A stretch of DNA of 64,000 nt from Ecdyonurus torrentis (taxonomy: Eukaryota; Arthropoda; Insecta; Ephemeroptera; Heptageniidae), in assembly GCA_949318235.1 (NCBI GenBank), contig OX439127.1, positions 17,605,673-17,669,672 of the forward strand, written 5' to 3'. How positions within the stretch are numbered: position 1 is the first letter of the stretch; every line of letters begins with the position of its first letter. A program made the translations under genes and the position numbers. Positions 49,277-63,539 of the stretch are shown piece by piece. Below the pieces are notes generated by a model. It was not told the origin of the DNA, made no database searches, and saw only the letters and a list, made by a program, of their open reading frames with translations.

Positions 49277-49621
49277 AGGCATAGACCACATAAAACAACA
49301 TATATGTGCTTTTTAATGAATAAAAACGAAATGGGATCTTCAAAACTGATGACAATTTTGATCAGAATGTTAATGTAGCCCCACGAGAGAGCGTGAAAAT
49401 ACTGTAAAGTGTGCATTTTGCGTGACTATTCATGTTTCTGACGTCAGAAACATGCAAAAATCAGTAAAAAACTTTATGCGAGTTGGATAAATTGAAATTT
49501 TCTGATCACTGCTACGGAGCTATACAGTTAGGTTTTGAGAAAAACTAAAGTTATTTATGTATAAGTTCCATCAAGTGTTTTTTGTGATATAAATGCTTAT
49601 TTTTTCATCTGGTCTATTCCT
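49277..49621. mobile_element. Hairpin MITE, copy 1 (345 bp)
   Basis: Ends AGGCATAGACC and, inward from the right, AGGAATAGACC. The interior is self-complementary in blocks (TGATCAGAA with TTCTGATCA; GTAGCCCC with diverged GGAGCTAT) and has a perfect 24-bp palindrome centred on TGACGTCA at 49431-49454. Clearly the same family as 54214-54559. No coding capacity. The 4-bp duplication of (A/T)TAA type recalls piggyBac-like targets. Confidence 0.75.
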
Positions 49622-49963
49622 ATAATAATAATGACAACGTAAGGTAAAGAGTAACTTTTAGTTCGACAAAACTGTTAACAATGGAGGTGTTTTTCAAACT
49701 GCGGCCACTTTTCAATATAATTATATTAAAATGTTCATGTTTTCAATAAATAAAAAATTTCTATACATTTTACAATGATTTAAATTAAGCTTTCTTGTAA
49801 AATAATAATAATAATAATAAAATCAATGTTATTTTTCGTAAAGTCTAAATATGGGATGATGTTACAGATCCATTAAGTTTTACAATACATGTATATCAAG
49901 CAGCTAAAGTTTAAGCAAAGGGTTAATTTCTTGCACAGCTTATAAGAACTCCTCAGTATACGC

Positions 49964-50015
<52 letters not shown>

Positions 50016-50739
50016 ACACGTGTGCGTTGTAGAGAAGAGGTTGGGTGTTTGCGAGAAAACGTAGCACACTCTTGAGCAAAGTGTGGTTTTTAGGGTGCAG
50101 AAAATTGCTCTACAGCAACAGCAATCATGTCGTAAGTTCTGAGGTAAAAACTAATACTGTATATATATACGTAAGATGTTTTCTCCCTTATGTGTTGTAT
50201 CTCTTTACGCATACAACAATTTATGTTAATTATACACAAAATCAAGCTCTACCATAACATGACATTGCAACATTCTATATATATTATATATATGGCAATG
50301 TTTCTATAATATTGATTCAAAATCTTTGCATTTATATTATATAGGCATATCTTTATATTATAAAACATTTTATCTGTTTATTTTGATTGAAAATTTCATA
50401 ACTTTAACCCATATAATATTATATGATTACTATAATTATTAAGACTTTATACATTTTTTTTTCAGTTATTTCAATTTTATAGTACACCTTACATGTTATA
50501 TTATAAAACTGACTGTTTTAATGTTTTATATCGCTCGTTTTAAGTGTAAACACTCAGAATATCAATAATAAATATATAATAATACACCGTAAAATAAAAA
50601 AAAACATATAGTCTTGATATAATATAAAGTGTAAGATGGGTTTTCCTTCTTTCTTTCATAGAATTCATTTCTAATGCAAGCCACTTTTTTTAGCACTTTG
50701 TTTAGGGGGATAAGATCTTTCTTATACATATATAATATA

Positions 50740-50843
<104 letters not shown>

Positions 50844-51523
50844 TATAGTTTTTATAGTATAAAGTCACTTCATATACAATATATTTATTTATTATTTTTA
50901 GGTACATAAGATAGAAAAGTTTTCTTAAACGTGTATACATTATAAATAGAGAGCATTCATTAAACGAGATGGTGTAAATATATAGATTTTAACCACCTTC
51001 ATTTTCTTTTATTATACACCTTTTTCCTTCTATTCAATGATCACACTTTACAAAATGAACTTTAGGATGTACATATAGTTCTAGCCCTGAAGTTCAAAGT
51101 GTTTACCACTATTTTTTTTTTTTTATTATTATTATCTTATAAAAGAGATGTTTAGTTATTCGTATATGATGTATTATATATAATATATAAAAGAATCTCC
51201 GGAGTTATATATATATAATGTGTAAGCCCGGAGTTTTAATTCAAGTAAAATAATAATAATCCTGGTTAAACCCAATGTATATAATAACCGTTTGAACAAA
51301 CTTATAAAAGTCGATCTTGTAAATGATAAATATTTTATTATATGGGAATTAATTAGAGAGTAAAGATATCGACATGATAAGATTGCATTTAATTATTGAC
51401 AATTTTTATCATATTATGTTATTAATATGGAGAAATTTGCGATAACCATCAGTCTGCAACAGACGCAACAGACGTATATTGATATATTTTCAGTAATTCC
51501 AAATTATATATAATTTGCATATA

Positions 51524-51664
51524 CAGGCTCGGACTGGCCATAAAGCTGGCCAAGCAATCCCTATCTGACCTTAGGCCAGTGACCTTTTGGCCCAGTTAAT
51601 CCCCCCAAAAATAGTCTCTACGAACCCAATCCCTGACTGACTTTCTTTAACCAGTCTGACCCTG
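51524..51664. mobile_element. Short TIR element (about 141 bp)
   Basis: The left end CAGGCTCGGACTGGCC and the right end, read inward, CAGGGTCAGACTGGTT match over 13 of 16 bases. The interior is rich in GGCC/GGCCAG and is much less AT-rich than its flanks. CAGG-TCGGACTGGCC ends are common among hAT-like MITEs. The flanks (TGCATATA and CGTATAAG) are not a clean duplication. Confidence 0.5.
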
Positions 51665-52817
51665 CGTATAAGTAACTTAAATTTGTTGGTAAACGACCGA
51701 TATAATAATATAATTATGTACAGTATTATAGAGATATTATTGACTTGATGAAAGATAATGAACGTGTGAATTACTTTACAAGATTAAATAGAATTTGGCA
51801 ACTAAATCATAAATGTTTATAAGATAGACAGGTGTGTATCGTATACTGGCATATTACATTATACATAACATTTGCACCCCTCTATTACGCACGTATATAT
51901 ACATTATTAATTTTATCAAATATTCAAATATATAAAGAACAAAATACAAACAACGAGTCTTTGAATTTTGTTTTTCAATTTGACGCTTTATTGTTACTTT
52001 TTTTCTTATACTTACTTTTTTTTAATTTGATCTTTTTTATTAATTTTTGTGTTAACCTTATTATTAAATTAAAATTCTTAATCCCTCCTTTTTTTTTTCA
52101 ATAAAAAAATGAATCCAGGAAAATAAATTTTATTTAAAAAGCTTTTCATTCTTTTCTTTGTGTCTATTTGTGTGAGTATAGAAATTTAATTTAGATCCTT
52201 CGTTTTTTTTATTTTATTTTTTTTTTACATCAAAAACGTACCTTTTTATATAAAATCATATTTTATTATGAAATATAAAATTCGTTTCAATAATCCCAAA
52301 GATTTTAGTGAAAATAAATTTTTGTTTTCGTTCTTTTTTCTTTTCTATTATAATATTGAACATTTTTGAGGTATTTTATATAGAATTTATTAAAAGAAAA
52401 ATCTTAAAAAAACAAAACAATAATTTTATCTATAAGAACACATCTTATCATATTGTTAGTTGGAATAAAAGAACAATTACTATTGACCCATTTGTGTAAC
52501 ATGATATAGCTCCAACGTGTCATAAACATTAGATAATATGATCATGCTATCAAGCAGAGATGGTTGAAATTGATAAATTTGTCATAAGCTTTCTGTTAAC
52601 AAACATAAATTTAATGATAAGATATCAAAACATACAAATAATTATCGCATTTTACCATAGTATAAAATATATAGAAATTTTCCAATTTAATGGATTTTTA
52701 ATTTTTTTTTATTAGATTCCTTTAGAAAATATAATTGAATTCAGAATTCAGTTCCTTTTTTCTGGTATAAAGGAAAAGAATAGATAGAATTTGCATTTTT
52801 TTTCTCCTTTTATAATA

Positions 52818-52858
<41 letters not shown>

Positions 52859-53277
52859 TTTTATATTATATAGAAGTGAACGAGAATAGTATAATAAAAA
52901 AAATATATATCTATAAGACGAGCAAAGGAGAATCTTCTCCAGTGAACTGAAAAACCTTGTTTGAATTGAAGACAGTATAAGCTGGGCTATTTCTTCGTTT
53001 GTGAATAATCTGTACTGCATATCATTTTACACGTTCACTGATATAAGAGGCGATTTTTAAGTATATCGTCATACCAATGGTTTGTCATTTTCAACCACTA
53101 TGCATGTATTATATTATTCACTCTACTCTCAATTCTATAGTATTATAAACCTTTGCTTAACAATAATAAAGATCTGAATAAAAGTACTCTTCACAGAAGG
53201 TTTTATATAATTTTTTTTAACATCTTATTCTTTATAATTAAATTAATACTTGAAAAGTATGACCTGTAAATTTTATA

Positions 53278-53324
<47 letters not shown>

Positions 53325-53585
53325 TATATATTATATATATAATATATATTAGATAATTTAAAAAAATCATATTAGTTTAGAAGACGTATTTTTGTATTTT
53401 CATGTTAAAATCGTAAACAAAAAGAGAGAAAGCTTTCTACATGTAATAAACAAATTTAGAGGTTCATTTATACTTTTTTTTTAATTCGTTTACCACGAGT
53501 TTAATTAGCTTTCACGTTTAATCCTCATAAAAGAAGTAATTGAAATTTTTTTTAGATTGTTTTATTGTAGATGCATGAAAAGATG

Positions 53586-53703
<118 letters not shown>

Positions 53704-54213
53704 GAATTATAGTTTATAAGAACGTCAGAACATGGAAATGAAAAAAAAAAAAAAAAAAACTTTATACATGTCCAAGAAATGTATTATAAATTTAAGCAAA
53801 ACGTCTACTTACATATTATTAAATCAAAACAAGGGTGGTCTTTTTAATTTAGGCCATAACTGTACTACTCGCAGGTAGAATGCAAAGAAAATTCACGAGG
53901 GTGAAAGTGAAGAATAGGTGTACAAAAATATAGTCTTATTTCTCATTCATTTGTATTGGCTATATGTAAGATGTGTGGGAGCATGGAAGTAAACTATATT
54001 CTATCGACAGCTTTTATATACCTCCTATACATTGCATAGTATCTGTAGTTAGTTCACGTATATACTTCTATCACTGATAATGGAACTTTTTTTTTTTTTC
54101 TTTTCTTTTCTTTTTTTTTCTTTTTTAGAAATTATTACTTTGAGTTAAATTACTTATCAATAACAGCGATATAAAATGTACACTTTTATAATTATATAAG
54201 AAATATTATTTAA

Positions 54214-54559
54214 AGCCATAGACCACATAAAACAACATGTGCTTTTTAATGAACAAACATGAAATGGGATCTTCAAAACTGATGATAATTTTTACCAGAA
54301 TGTTAATGTAGCCCCACGCCACTAGAGAACGTTAAAAAGCTGTAAAGTATGCAATTTGCGTAAAAATTCATGTTTATGACGTCAGAAACATGCAAAAGTT
54401 AGTATGAAAATGTTGTGCGGGTTGCATAAATCGAATTTTCTGATCACTGCTACGGGGCTACTGTTGGGTTTTGAGACATTATTATACTAATGTTATTTAT
54501 GTAAATCCCATCAAGTGTTTTCTGATATAAATAATTATGTTTTTCTCCGGTCTATTCCT
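54214..54559. mobile_element. Hairpin MITE, copy 2 (346 bp)
   Basis: Ends AGCCATAGACC and, inward from the right, AGGAATAGACC, with TTAA on both sides (54210-54213 and 54560-54563). It aligns with copy 1 end to end with scattered substitutions and small indels. GTAGCCCC and GGGGCTAC are inverted within it, and the TGACGTCA palindrome (54369-54392) carries one mismatch. Confidence 0.75.
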
Positions 54560-54773
54560 TTAAAGAAAGAATAAATTGAATATTATTACATCTTGTTACA
54601 AATAATGTTATTATATATAATACGGAATTTTAATTAGTATTCATCTTTGAACTATAACGTACTGTACACCACAATAGCATCAGATAATATACAATCTCGT
54701 ACATTTTGGGTGCTACAGATTTACTTATTATACGCATAATATTATCCTATATTCATACATACATTATAATTAT

Positions 54774-54778
<5 letters not shown>

Positions 54779-54852
<74 letters not shown>
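54779..54852. repeat. (TA)37 microsatellite
   Basis: 74 bp of pure TA. Confidence 0.97.
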
Positions 54853-54855
<3 letters not shown>

Positions 54856-55588
54856 TTTGGTACATGTGCGGTGGGATAAAGCACACATGTTGTTTTTCAA
54901 TTAAATGTAAAATTATATATTTGTATAAAATTCTTCCTAACAAAATTAAGTATTTTACAAACTCCACAAAATTATTATTCATATACAGAATTAATAAAAT
55001 GTTTTATGTTTAGAAACTAAATTGTGTATAAAATTACTTTTTATTTGTAATATATCTTTAGTATTATTGTTATTATTATTGTTTCATCATTTGGTAAAAA
55101 AATATATATATAGGGGAAGGGAATAAAACTTGTAATCGAGAAAAGTCAGGCTGCAGTGGCAAATGGGTGATTAAAATAGTGAACGTAAATTGCCTATACC
55201 TCTTTTTGTAGACAAGTAATATTTTTTTAATAAATAAAAACAAATATGTAATAATAATAATAAAAAAAATATATAATATACATGTAAATTATATACTATA
55301 CAATATTATAGTTGTTTGTCTAAATTTTTAGCGATATTTTAGTCTATAGAGTATTTATTGAGTATGAAGAATGCATTATGTTGAAAATGTCGACCTGAAT
55401 CGTGTATTTTATATGACAATATTCAACGCATTTCCCCCCCCCCCCCCCTATATCTTCTGGTCTAGGTATCTTCAAAGAAAACTCTGTCTAAAAAGGTGAT
55501 CTATATACCATATATTTTTGCTTCTAAAATTGTAGCAGTGACAACAAGCAATAAAAATATGTTAAATTTTGTAGCAGTAAAAATTATA

Positions 55589-55625
<37 letters not shown>

Positions 55626-56098
55626 AATATTTGCCCTCTGACTGTTCTCTTTAAAGTGGGTTTAAATTGAAGTAATTATTTAATAACAGAGCGAGAGAGA
55701 GAGAGAGAGAGACAGAGAGATTTTTTTTAACTTGAGTATATTATGAAGTACGTATGCATGAAGTGACTTACTCTCCTCAAACGTGTAAAATTGGCTGTAA
55801 CAGACAATATAATTATTTTTTAAGTGGATAATTTTCAAAGATAAGTACTTTTACTCTTTAAGTACCATAGCTTTTTATTATTATTATTATTTTTCTTTCC
55901 AGCTGCGTCCTGTTTTATTTGATTGAAGACAGTCAATATGCATAATATATAGTGCACCAAATATAATATAATATAAGTATAGCTCTCAATTGGTTAAACG
56001 CTCTCAAACTTGATGACTTAACTCTTATTACATGTTCCCTTTTGCTTTTTATGTTGTACTCGTATATAATATATGTGTGTAAATATATATATAAATTT

Positions 56099-56103
56099 AT
56101 ATA

Positions 56104-56188
<85 letters not shown>
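56099..56188. repeat. (TA)n microsatellite with one interruption
   Basis: About 90 bp of TA with a single CA near 56120. Confidence 0.97.
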
Positions 56189-56190
<2 letters not shown>

Positions 56191-56889
56191 TTCAGAATTT
56201 CATAGTACCCTGTGGCTTTTTGCATTAAATAAATTTAGTCACGTTCAAATCGTATATTTTAACTCGATTGTGTATTTCGTTTTTAATGCACTTCAACCCT
56301 ACTCTCCTCTTTCTTAGTTTATAGTGCTATTTCTATATGACGTTGTTATACTATAAAAATAAAATAAGGGCCTTTTTTTTTTCCTCCAAAGGTTTAAGTG
56401 TATGGTTGTAACAAATAATGTGCAGTCGCAAATCTGCTGATCTTGCATTAACTTTCTGTTTATTATTGAAACGATTTTCCCTTTTCTTCTTTAATATAAT
56501 CTGAAATAAATATAGGTATATATATATAAGAAAGTATAAGAAGCATATTATATAGAACGTTCTTAAGATATTATGCAATATGATGACAATAATGTGTTTA
56601 AATTTTTCCTGTATGACATTATACATGAAACATTATGTTATTACAAAACGTCTTATATATGTAAAAATGATATGTGCATATAATATGAAATTATAGTTCA
56701 TGCATGGTGAATAAAATGACAGCTCTTCCGTGCTACTGTGCGTGTAGAAAACTACTACTTCTGGGTATGTGCCAATATCGTCATATTGTATATAAATATA
56801 TATTTCTCTCGTTCTATCCATTACAAATATGTTCCCTTCTTATATGCTCCCTTTTCTTTTATGTGTATGTATATTCAGTATGCAATATG

Positions 56890-56992
<103 letters not shown>

Positions 56993-57734
56993 TCACACAC
57001 AGAGAGAGAGAGAGAGAAGATAGCGTATAGCACAACGAAAATGCTATTAAAAATGCATACACTTTCTGAACTGAAAGCTTCCTGGATAACGTAAAAGTCA
57101 AATAAAAGCAACACAAACACACACTCATTGCCTTATAAATAATTATTTTTAAAGAATGACTTCAACTTAAAGAAAGCATTATTGTAAAAAAAAAAAAAAA
57201 AAAAAAAAAATACATACAGTTTATATATAAAAGTTGGATAAAAGAAAAAAAAAAGAAAAAAGATTATTGTTTTAAAATAAAAATGGCAGCAAGCGCCTGC
57301 ATATTTTCGTATGTATGTGTACCGCACAACAGTGCCGTACAATTACAATGTAGATGTAGAGTATAACCAGGTGTGCGTTACTGTGGCAAGCCAGATTACA
57401 TTTTTGGAAGCAAAATTCACCGTTTTCGCAGTTGAACTTAAACAATAAAAAAAATATCAGAGAGAAAAAAAAATGTTAACTTAAAGAGAGAGAGAGAGAG
57501 AGAGAGCGAGAGAAAAATATATTATATACTTGTGCAAGGCGTAAAAATGTTTTGCGCTCCAAGAATATTTTATTTAGAGTTTCTATCTTAACTTTTAATG
57601 TTTTGAAAATATTTACGCAAAGAGAACAACAGAGCACTCTGCTATGTTTTATAGTATAAAAATTATTAAATTCTGTGGTAAATGATCTGGAATCAAAATT
57701 TTTTTTAATTGAAAGTAGAAAATAATAATAAAAT

Positions 57735-57743
<9 letters not shown>

Positions 57744-57783
<40 letters not shown>
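57744..57783. repeat. (TG)20 microsatellite
   Basis: 40 bp of TG. Confidence 0.97.
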
Positions 57784-57786
<3 letters not shown>

Positions 57787-58166
57787 TTTACATGTTACCT
57801 ATTATCCTCATTACATTATTATATTATGAAAAACTAAAATTTTGACGTCTTATGTAAATTAAACTGTGCTCAGAAAAACAGGATAAACTTCCATGTGGTA
57901 CATAAAGAAAGTTGCTTAATGATTTGTTGTTTTTTAGAGGGTGGATGTATGAGGAAAGGGGTGTTTGGGGAAGAAAAGTTTGTTAGCGATTTAGAAAATA
58001 CAAAATTCTTACCGGGCAGGTAAATCACTCTACTTTGTTACATAACGTTTTGTTAAAATAACTTTTTAACGTATCTCAATTTCAAATATATATCCCCCTT
58101 TCTTGACAGTACAATTAAAATAATTGATAGCTTTTATAAATCTTTCCCTCCTATAGCTAACAGTCG

Positions 58167-58228
<62 letters not shown>

Positions 58229-61200
58229 GGTGGGTTAAAATTTTGATGTAGTGTCAATGAACGATTTATTTTTCTACAAATATTATGAACTTTCTCTTTT
58301 AAAGAATAGTTTTTTTTTTCATTTTATATGAAGTATACTTTAAAAAGTAATTTTTTAAACGAATATCATTTAAATTTAGAAAAAGAGAACTTATATAATA
58401 TCCACCAACTTAATATTGATCCTTAAGAGGAAATATATTTTGTAGTCAAAAGTATAAAATATAATGATATTACAGGCCTCTTACAAATGATAAATGAATA
58501 TATTATTCCAAATTTATTGTTATCAAATGCTAAAAATATTTTCAATTTATAATTAAAATTTGTCGTAGTTTCTTTATATTTTATATCAATCTGTTTTTAG
58601 ATATAAATATAAAACAAAAACAACAAAACAAAAACAATGATTGATTAACTATATGAAATAATAATATATAGGAAAATATTGTTAATAACATAACATACTA
58701 TGAGGGGTATTTTGATATTTTTATTATTAAATTTGTCATTGTATTATAATATACATTACATAAAAATTATTATATAAAAAAAAATTACAAACACCATTTC
58801 AGCAAATGATTGACTTTATTATTATTATTTTTCTTATTCTTTTTGTCATATATTTTGTAACAGCTACGGGCTATACATTGACTTAACTTTTACGGTTTCA
58901 TTTGATTGGATTTTTTTTTTCTAAATGTAATACAACATAATTTCATAATAATAATAAAAAATTCCATTACATTTTTTTATATATAACAAAACTGTATATA
59001 TTTTTTTTCTTTTATTTTTGTAGCACCCATTATTACTGAGTTTGAAATTATTATACAATATAATATAGAAGGCTGTATACATACATATAGTCCACGTCCA
59101 CATACATACACATTATATATATATATAATATAATAATGTACTTTTATGTAGAATAATGTTAAAAAAATTACAAGATATTGATCCTCAATGAGGTGGAAGC
59201 AAACATTGTATAAAACAAAAAAATAGAGAGAAAGAGGAAAAAAAAAATAAAGAAAAAAGAAAAGAAAGCAAGAAGCGACTGACTATTTTAATGCTATGAA
59301 AAACAAATGAAATACATGTCTGTGTTTGCATACACGAACACACCGGGGTGTACTTTTATAGTGTGAGTTTGTGTATGTGTGGTTGATTCTTTCAGCATTC
59401 CCCAAGTTACACATCTTTCACACCTTATTTTTTTTTACAAATATCAATACTAAATAAAGGGAGACAATTTTGACCTCAGAATTTACCTCAGAATTTCAGA
59501 TGTTATACACATATACCAGTTATGTATAAAATATTTATGCTATAATATATAGAGCTTCAATGTCAATTTCTATATCGGTTCTGTAAATTTAACTCTATGC
59601 AAGGTTTCTCTATATGTGTCAACTTTTTCTGATCATATGCATATATATATATATATATATAGGATCGAATCAAACGCAAGGCTTGTTCGATTGATGTTAT
59701 TGTACCCTTTTTTTTTGTCAGCTGATCAATTTTAGAAGCTTTGTGTTTTTTTTATAATATTTGTTCACCATATAATTGAAAAAAGAAATGTATTCTATAC
59801 ATAACTGACATAATATATATACTTATAATCGTTATTCATTTCTTACAGTAAAGAATATCTTGGAGAACATATTAACTTGGTCCAAATTTTAATTTTTTGA
59901 TTGGTCAATACTAATTTTGTGCATGATAATTTAATTTACTGATAAAATTATTTCAAATTTATATATCCAGATTTTCAACAACTTTGAGTTTGAAAACATT
60001 TTGTATACTAATTGTTGATAAGAGATAATTCTCTAATTCATAATATTTCGTTAGTCGTCATCATGGTTATACGATTAATGAAATTGATGCAAAAATGTTG
60101 AACTATAATTTTTAGGCTTATAGATTTTTCTCCAAAATGGCAATCGCACTTTTTTTCTTTTTCTTTTCTTTTTTTTTTTTTTTTTTTTTTAATTTTTAAA
60201 TATTATTATAAAAGCTCAATTTTAGGAGACTTTTGAGAGCATATATTCAACAAACAGCGTTTGGTTTCGCTATTATTTAATGCATAATCATTGCGATTAC
60301 ATATAATAAAGTTACCGTTTCGCCCAAAAAGACTAGACTAGACGAGACGTTTTTATAAAGAGCCTCCGCTGGTCAAATCGTTAAATAAACGATGCCTCAA
60401 AATTCATTTCATTCCACAACCCATGTGCATGTATATAAGGGAGTGGGCTATAGTAAAAAAAAAAAAAAAAAAACTGCTATCAATCGTGAAAAAAGATCTC
60501 CCAACTATACACATGCCACACGAAAATCAAATTAAATTGATGTATATAAATTTCTTTTTATCTATACGTGTACTTATAATAATTGTTCATTCAATAAAAC
60601 TAATGTGATGAAGTTAAGTAGTTTTGTTTTATAAAAATATCTATACTCGAACATTTATAGTAAACATAAAAGTATTTAGAATGTTCATAGTTGTTAAAAT
60701 TCTTATATAACTATTATTGTAATACCTATACATGCACCCTTCTCATTGGATTTTCGTAGCATGTATACAGTATAGTGTGTAAAAATATGGTGAATAGCTC
60801 CAGAGAAAAAATAAGCACGTCTCTACTTCGTTGGTGAGATACACTCGCACAACTCTACTATACATATGCATACTTTTTTTCTTCTTTTTTTTTACCCTTC
60901 TTATACGTCCTTACTGTCGCGATCCATAATGCAATAAGCCTACTGTACTATATGTGAGCTAGCTGTGAGAATGATATACTCTATAGGGTGAAGCGAACGC
61001 ACTATACCATCTTTTATTACGCGTCAAAATTTTGTATGTATGTGTTTTGGACCTTTTTTGGCATTTTTTTTATACGCATATCTAATATTATATGTTCATA
61101 TTATAATATTGTAAAAAAATCCTCTATATAGTAAAAATATTTATTAGTTTTTTTTTTCTTGTACCATAAATTGCGAACAAAAAGCCTTTTTGTGTTATTA

Positions 61201-62289
61201 TTAATATCAACTGAAAATGGAGACTTATGACACTATAGTTTTGATTTATAACTTAAAAAAAAAAAAAAAAAAAAAGAAAAGAATAGGTTTTACTGTGTAC
61301 TAAATATTTATTTCAATTATTTTGAGCTGTATATAGGGATGAAAGATTGAGTATAAGAAGAAAATATAAAAAAACTTCTATGGCAACTTTATAATGTTAG
61401 ATTGTGCATGGGTTTCGTGCAATTTTTACACATTAACGAGAGGAAATAATAAAGTTATTGTTTTGTGTAAGTAATTTTGTGTTCATTGTGACGCGAAATG
61501 TTAAAAAATGGTAAAGACCTCACGACAATGCTCTTAAAATGATAATAATCTTAAGGTGTATGACCGTGAAAATAGAATAATAGCAAAACCAAAACTCATA
61601 AGGTCACTGAACTTAGGAAATAAAAAAATGAAATTGAAGTTAAAAAAAAAAAAAAAAAAAAAAAGTGTGGCAATTGGTGCTCATTAAAAATATAAAACTA
61701 AACGTGGTATGGAGCTTCATTTATATTCATATTTCGGGAAACTCATACTGTGTAACTGGATTATATTCTAGAAACATACTAAATATATTATATTATATAT
61801 GACATTCTTTATTATACCCTCCTCCGTTATAAGTACATTTAGATAGCAAACGCGTGTTAAAAGATATGCACGTCGGTTTTAAAACTTAATGTGATATCAT
61901 GCGTAATATAACAAAAACTTTTAACCATTTTAATTCTACATATCTGAAAAAAAGTATATATATATATTCACGTTTTATCTCATGTTGCTAAAAATATAGA
62001 AAGGGAATAATCGATTTTATTTATAAACAAAGCAACATTATGCTCAATGATATTATTGACACGACTTTGGTTTTAAATAAAATTTAAACTGAGATCTTTA
62101 TCTTGAATTAAATGATAGTATTTTTTATTATTATTATTATTTTTTTTACACTGAGCACAATTAAGGGAAATTATGTATATTTATTTTAAACATTTTAATT
62201 TTTTGTTTTAATGTCACGATTCTACATATTATATGAAGCAAAAGTACAATAATATAAAATAATATTTTATATTATTTTATATGGTTTCG

Positions 62290-62560
62290 TTCTTGTGATA
62301 TGAGAAAAGCGATTATATAGCTGAGTGTCACGGCCATCACGTCACGATCACAAGGTTTTTCATGACGGCAAAGCAAGCAGCAAGTAAAACTAGCAAAGCT
62401 AGCAAACGACCTGATCAGCGTGCAAGCAAAATAAAGCTTGTGTTCTACATTATAGGCAAGCATCACGCAGAGCACGCAGAGTATAGTGAGAGAGAAAGAA
62501 AGAGCAGGGCGTGTTATAAAAAGGGGGATTGGAACCACTTTGGCTAGGGCTCAATATTAT
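62290..62560 (+). promoter_or_regulatory. GC-enriched stretch with a TATA-like motif (weak candidate)
   Basis: Less AT-rich than its surroundings, with ATCACGTCACGATCAC and CACGCAGAGCACGCAGAG repeats, a GA-rich run and GTTATAAAAAGGGGG at about 62513-62526. A TATA box in this context could serve a plus-strand promoter. A 61-codon frame at 62362-62547 is Lys/Ser-rich and unconvincing. Confidence 0.25.
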
Positions 62561-63452
62561 GCCAGACTAAAGGCAACAGGCAACTAAAACATCCTTCCGC
62601 CTTATGCATTTTACACTTTATTCTTATTCATAGTTGTTCTTTTTTTTTTTTTTTTTATTTAAACAGTTATTGAAAGTACAATAATTTTTATAATGTTAAT
62701 GCATGTTCAAGTTGGTTTTTTTTTGGGGGGGGGGGGGGGGTATATAAGTCTAATTTAAAAAACTTACCAAAATTTGCAAGTGGTGAAGCATCACATAAGC
62801 ACGCACTCTATAATTCAATTCCAAATAGTCTTTATTGTATAAAAACTTTACTTCAAAATTGGGTTTAAGAAGTGATACGACTCTATAACCAATTCATACA
62901 AAACACACTCCATAATTGCAATGTATCCTGTAAAGTATACGTACCGCACGACCCGAAGAAGAAGAAGAAAAAAACAACTAACAGTTAAGCATATTATGTA
63001 TACATTTGCTTTCATAAATAAAAATATTATTAAATATAATATTTAATAATCATATGTGTGGTTCATACATGCAACTGACGATTATATCAGATACAAAATA
63101 AAAGTAATGAATACTAATATACCGTACATTTTTATAATATACCATTTGAAGTTGAAGGGAAAAAATAAATTATCAATTTAAATATATAAAGCTTTGTACA
63201 ATACACGTAATCAATTTAAATATGAACAAATATATCTAGTATACTGTGCAAACAAGCGCTCTAATTATTTTTCGTTTGATACTGTAATATCAGATAAAAT
63301 AATATAAATTTGAGTTATAAAATTTATCAAAATGAGCTCTAACTTTTTACCTTGGTTAATATTAAATGTCACAATTTCATAACGTAGTTATAGAATCACT
63401 ATAATATATATTATATATAATATTATATATATATATATATATTATATATATA

Positions 63453-63539
<87 letters not shown>

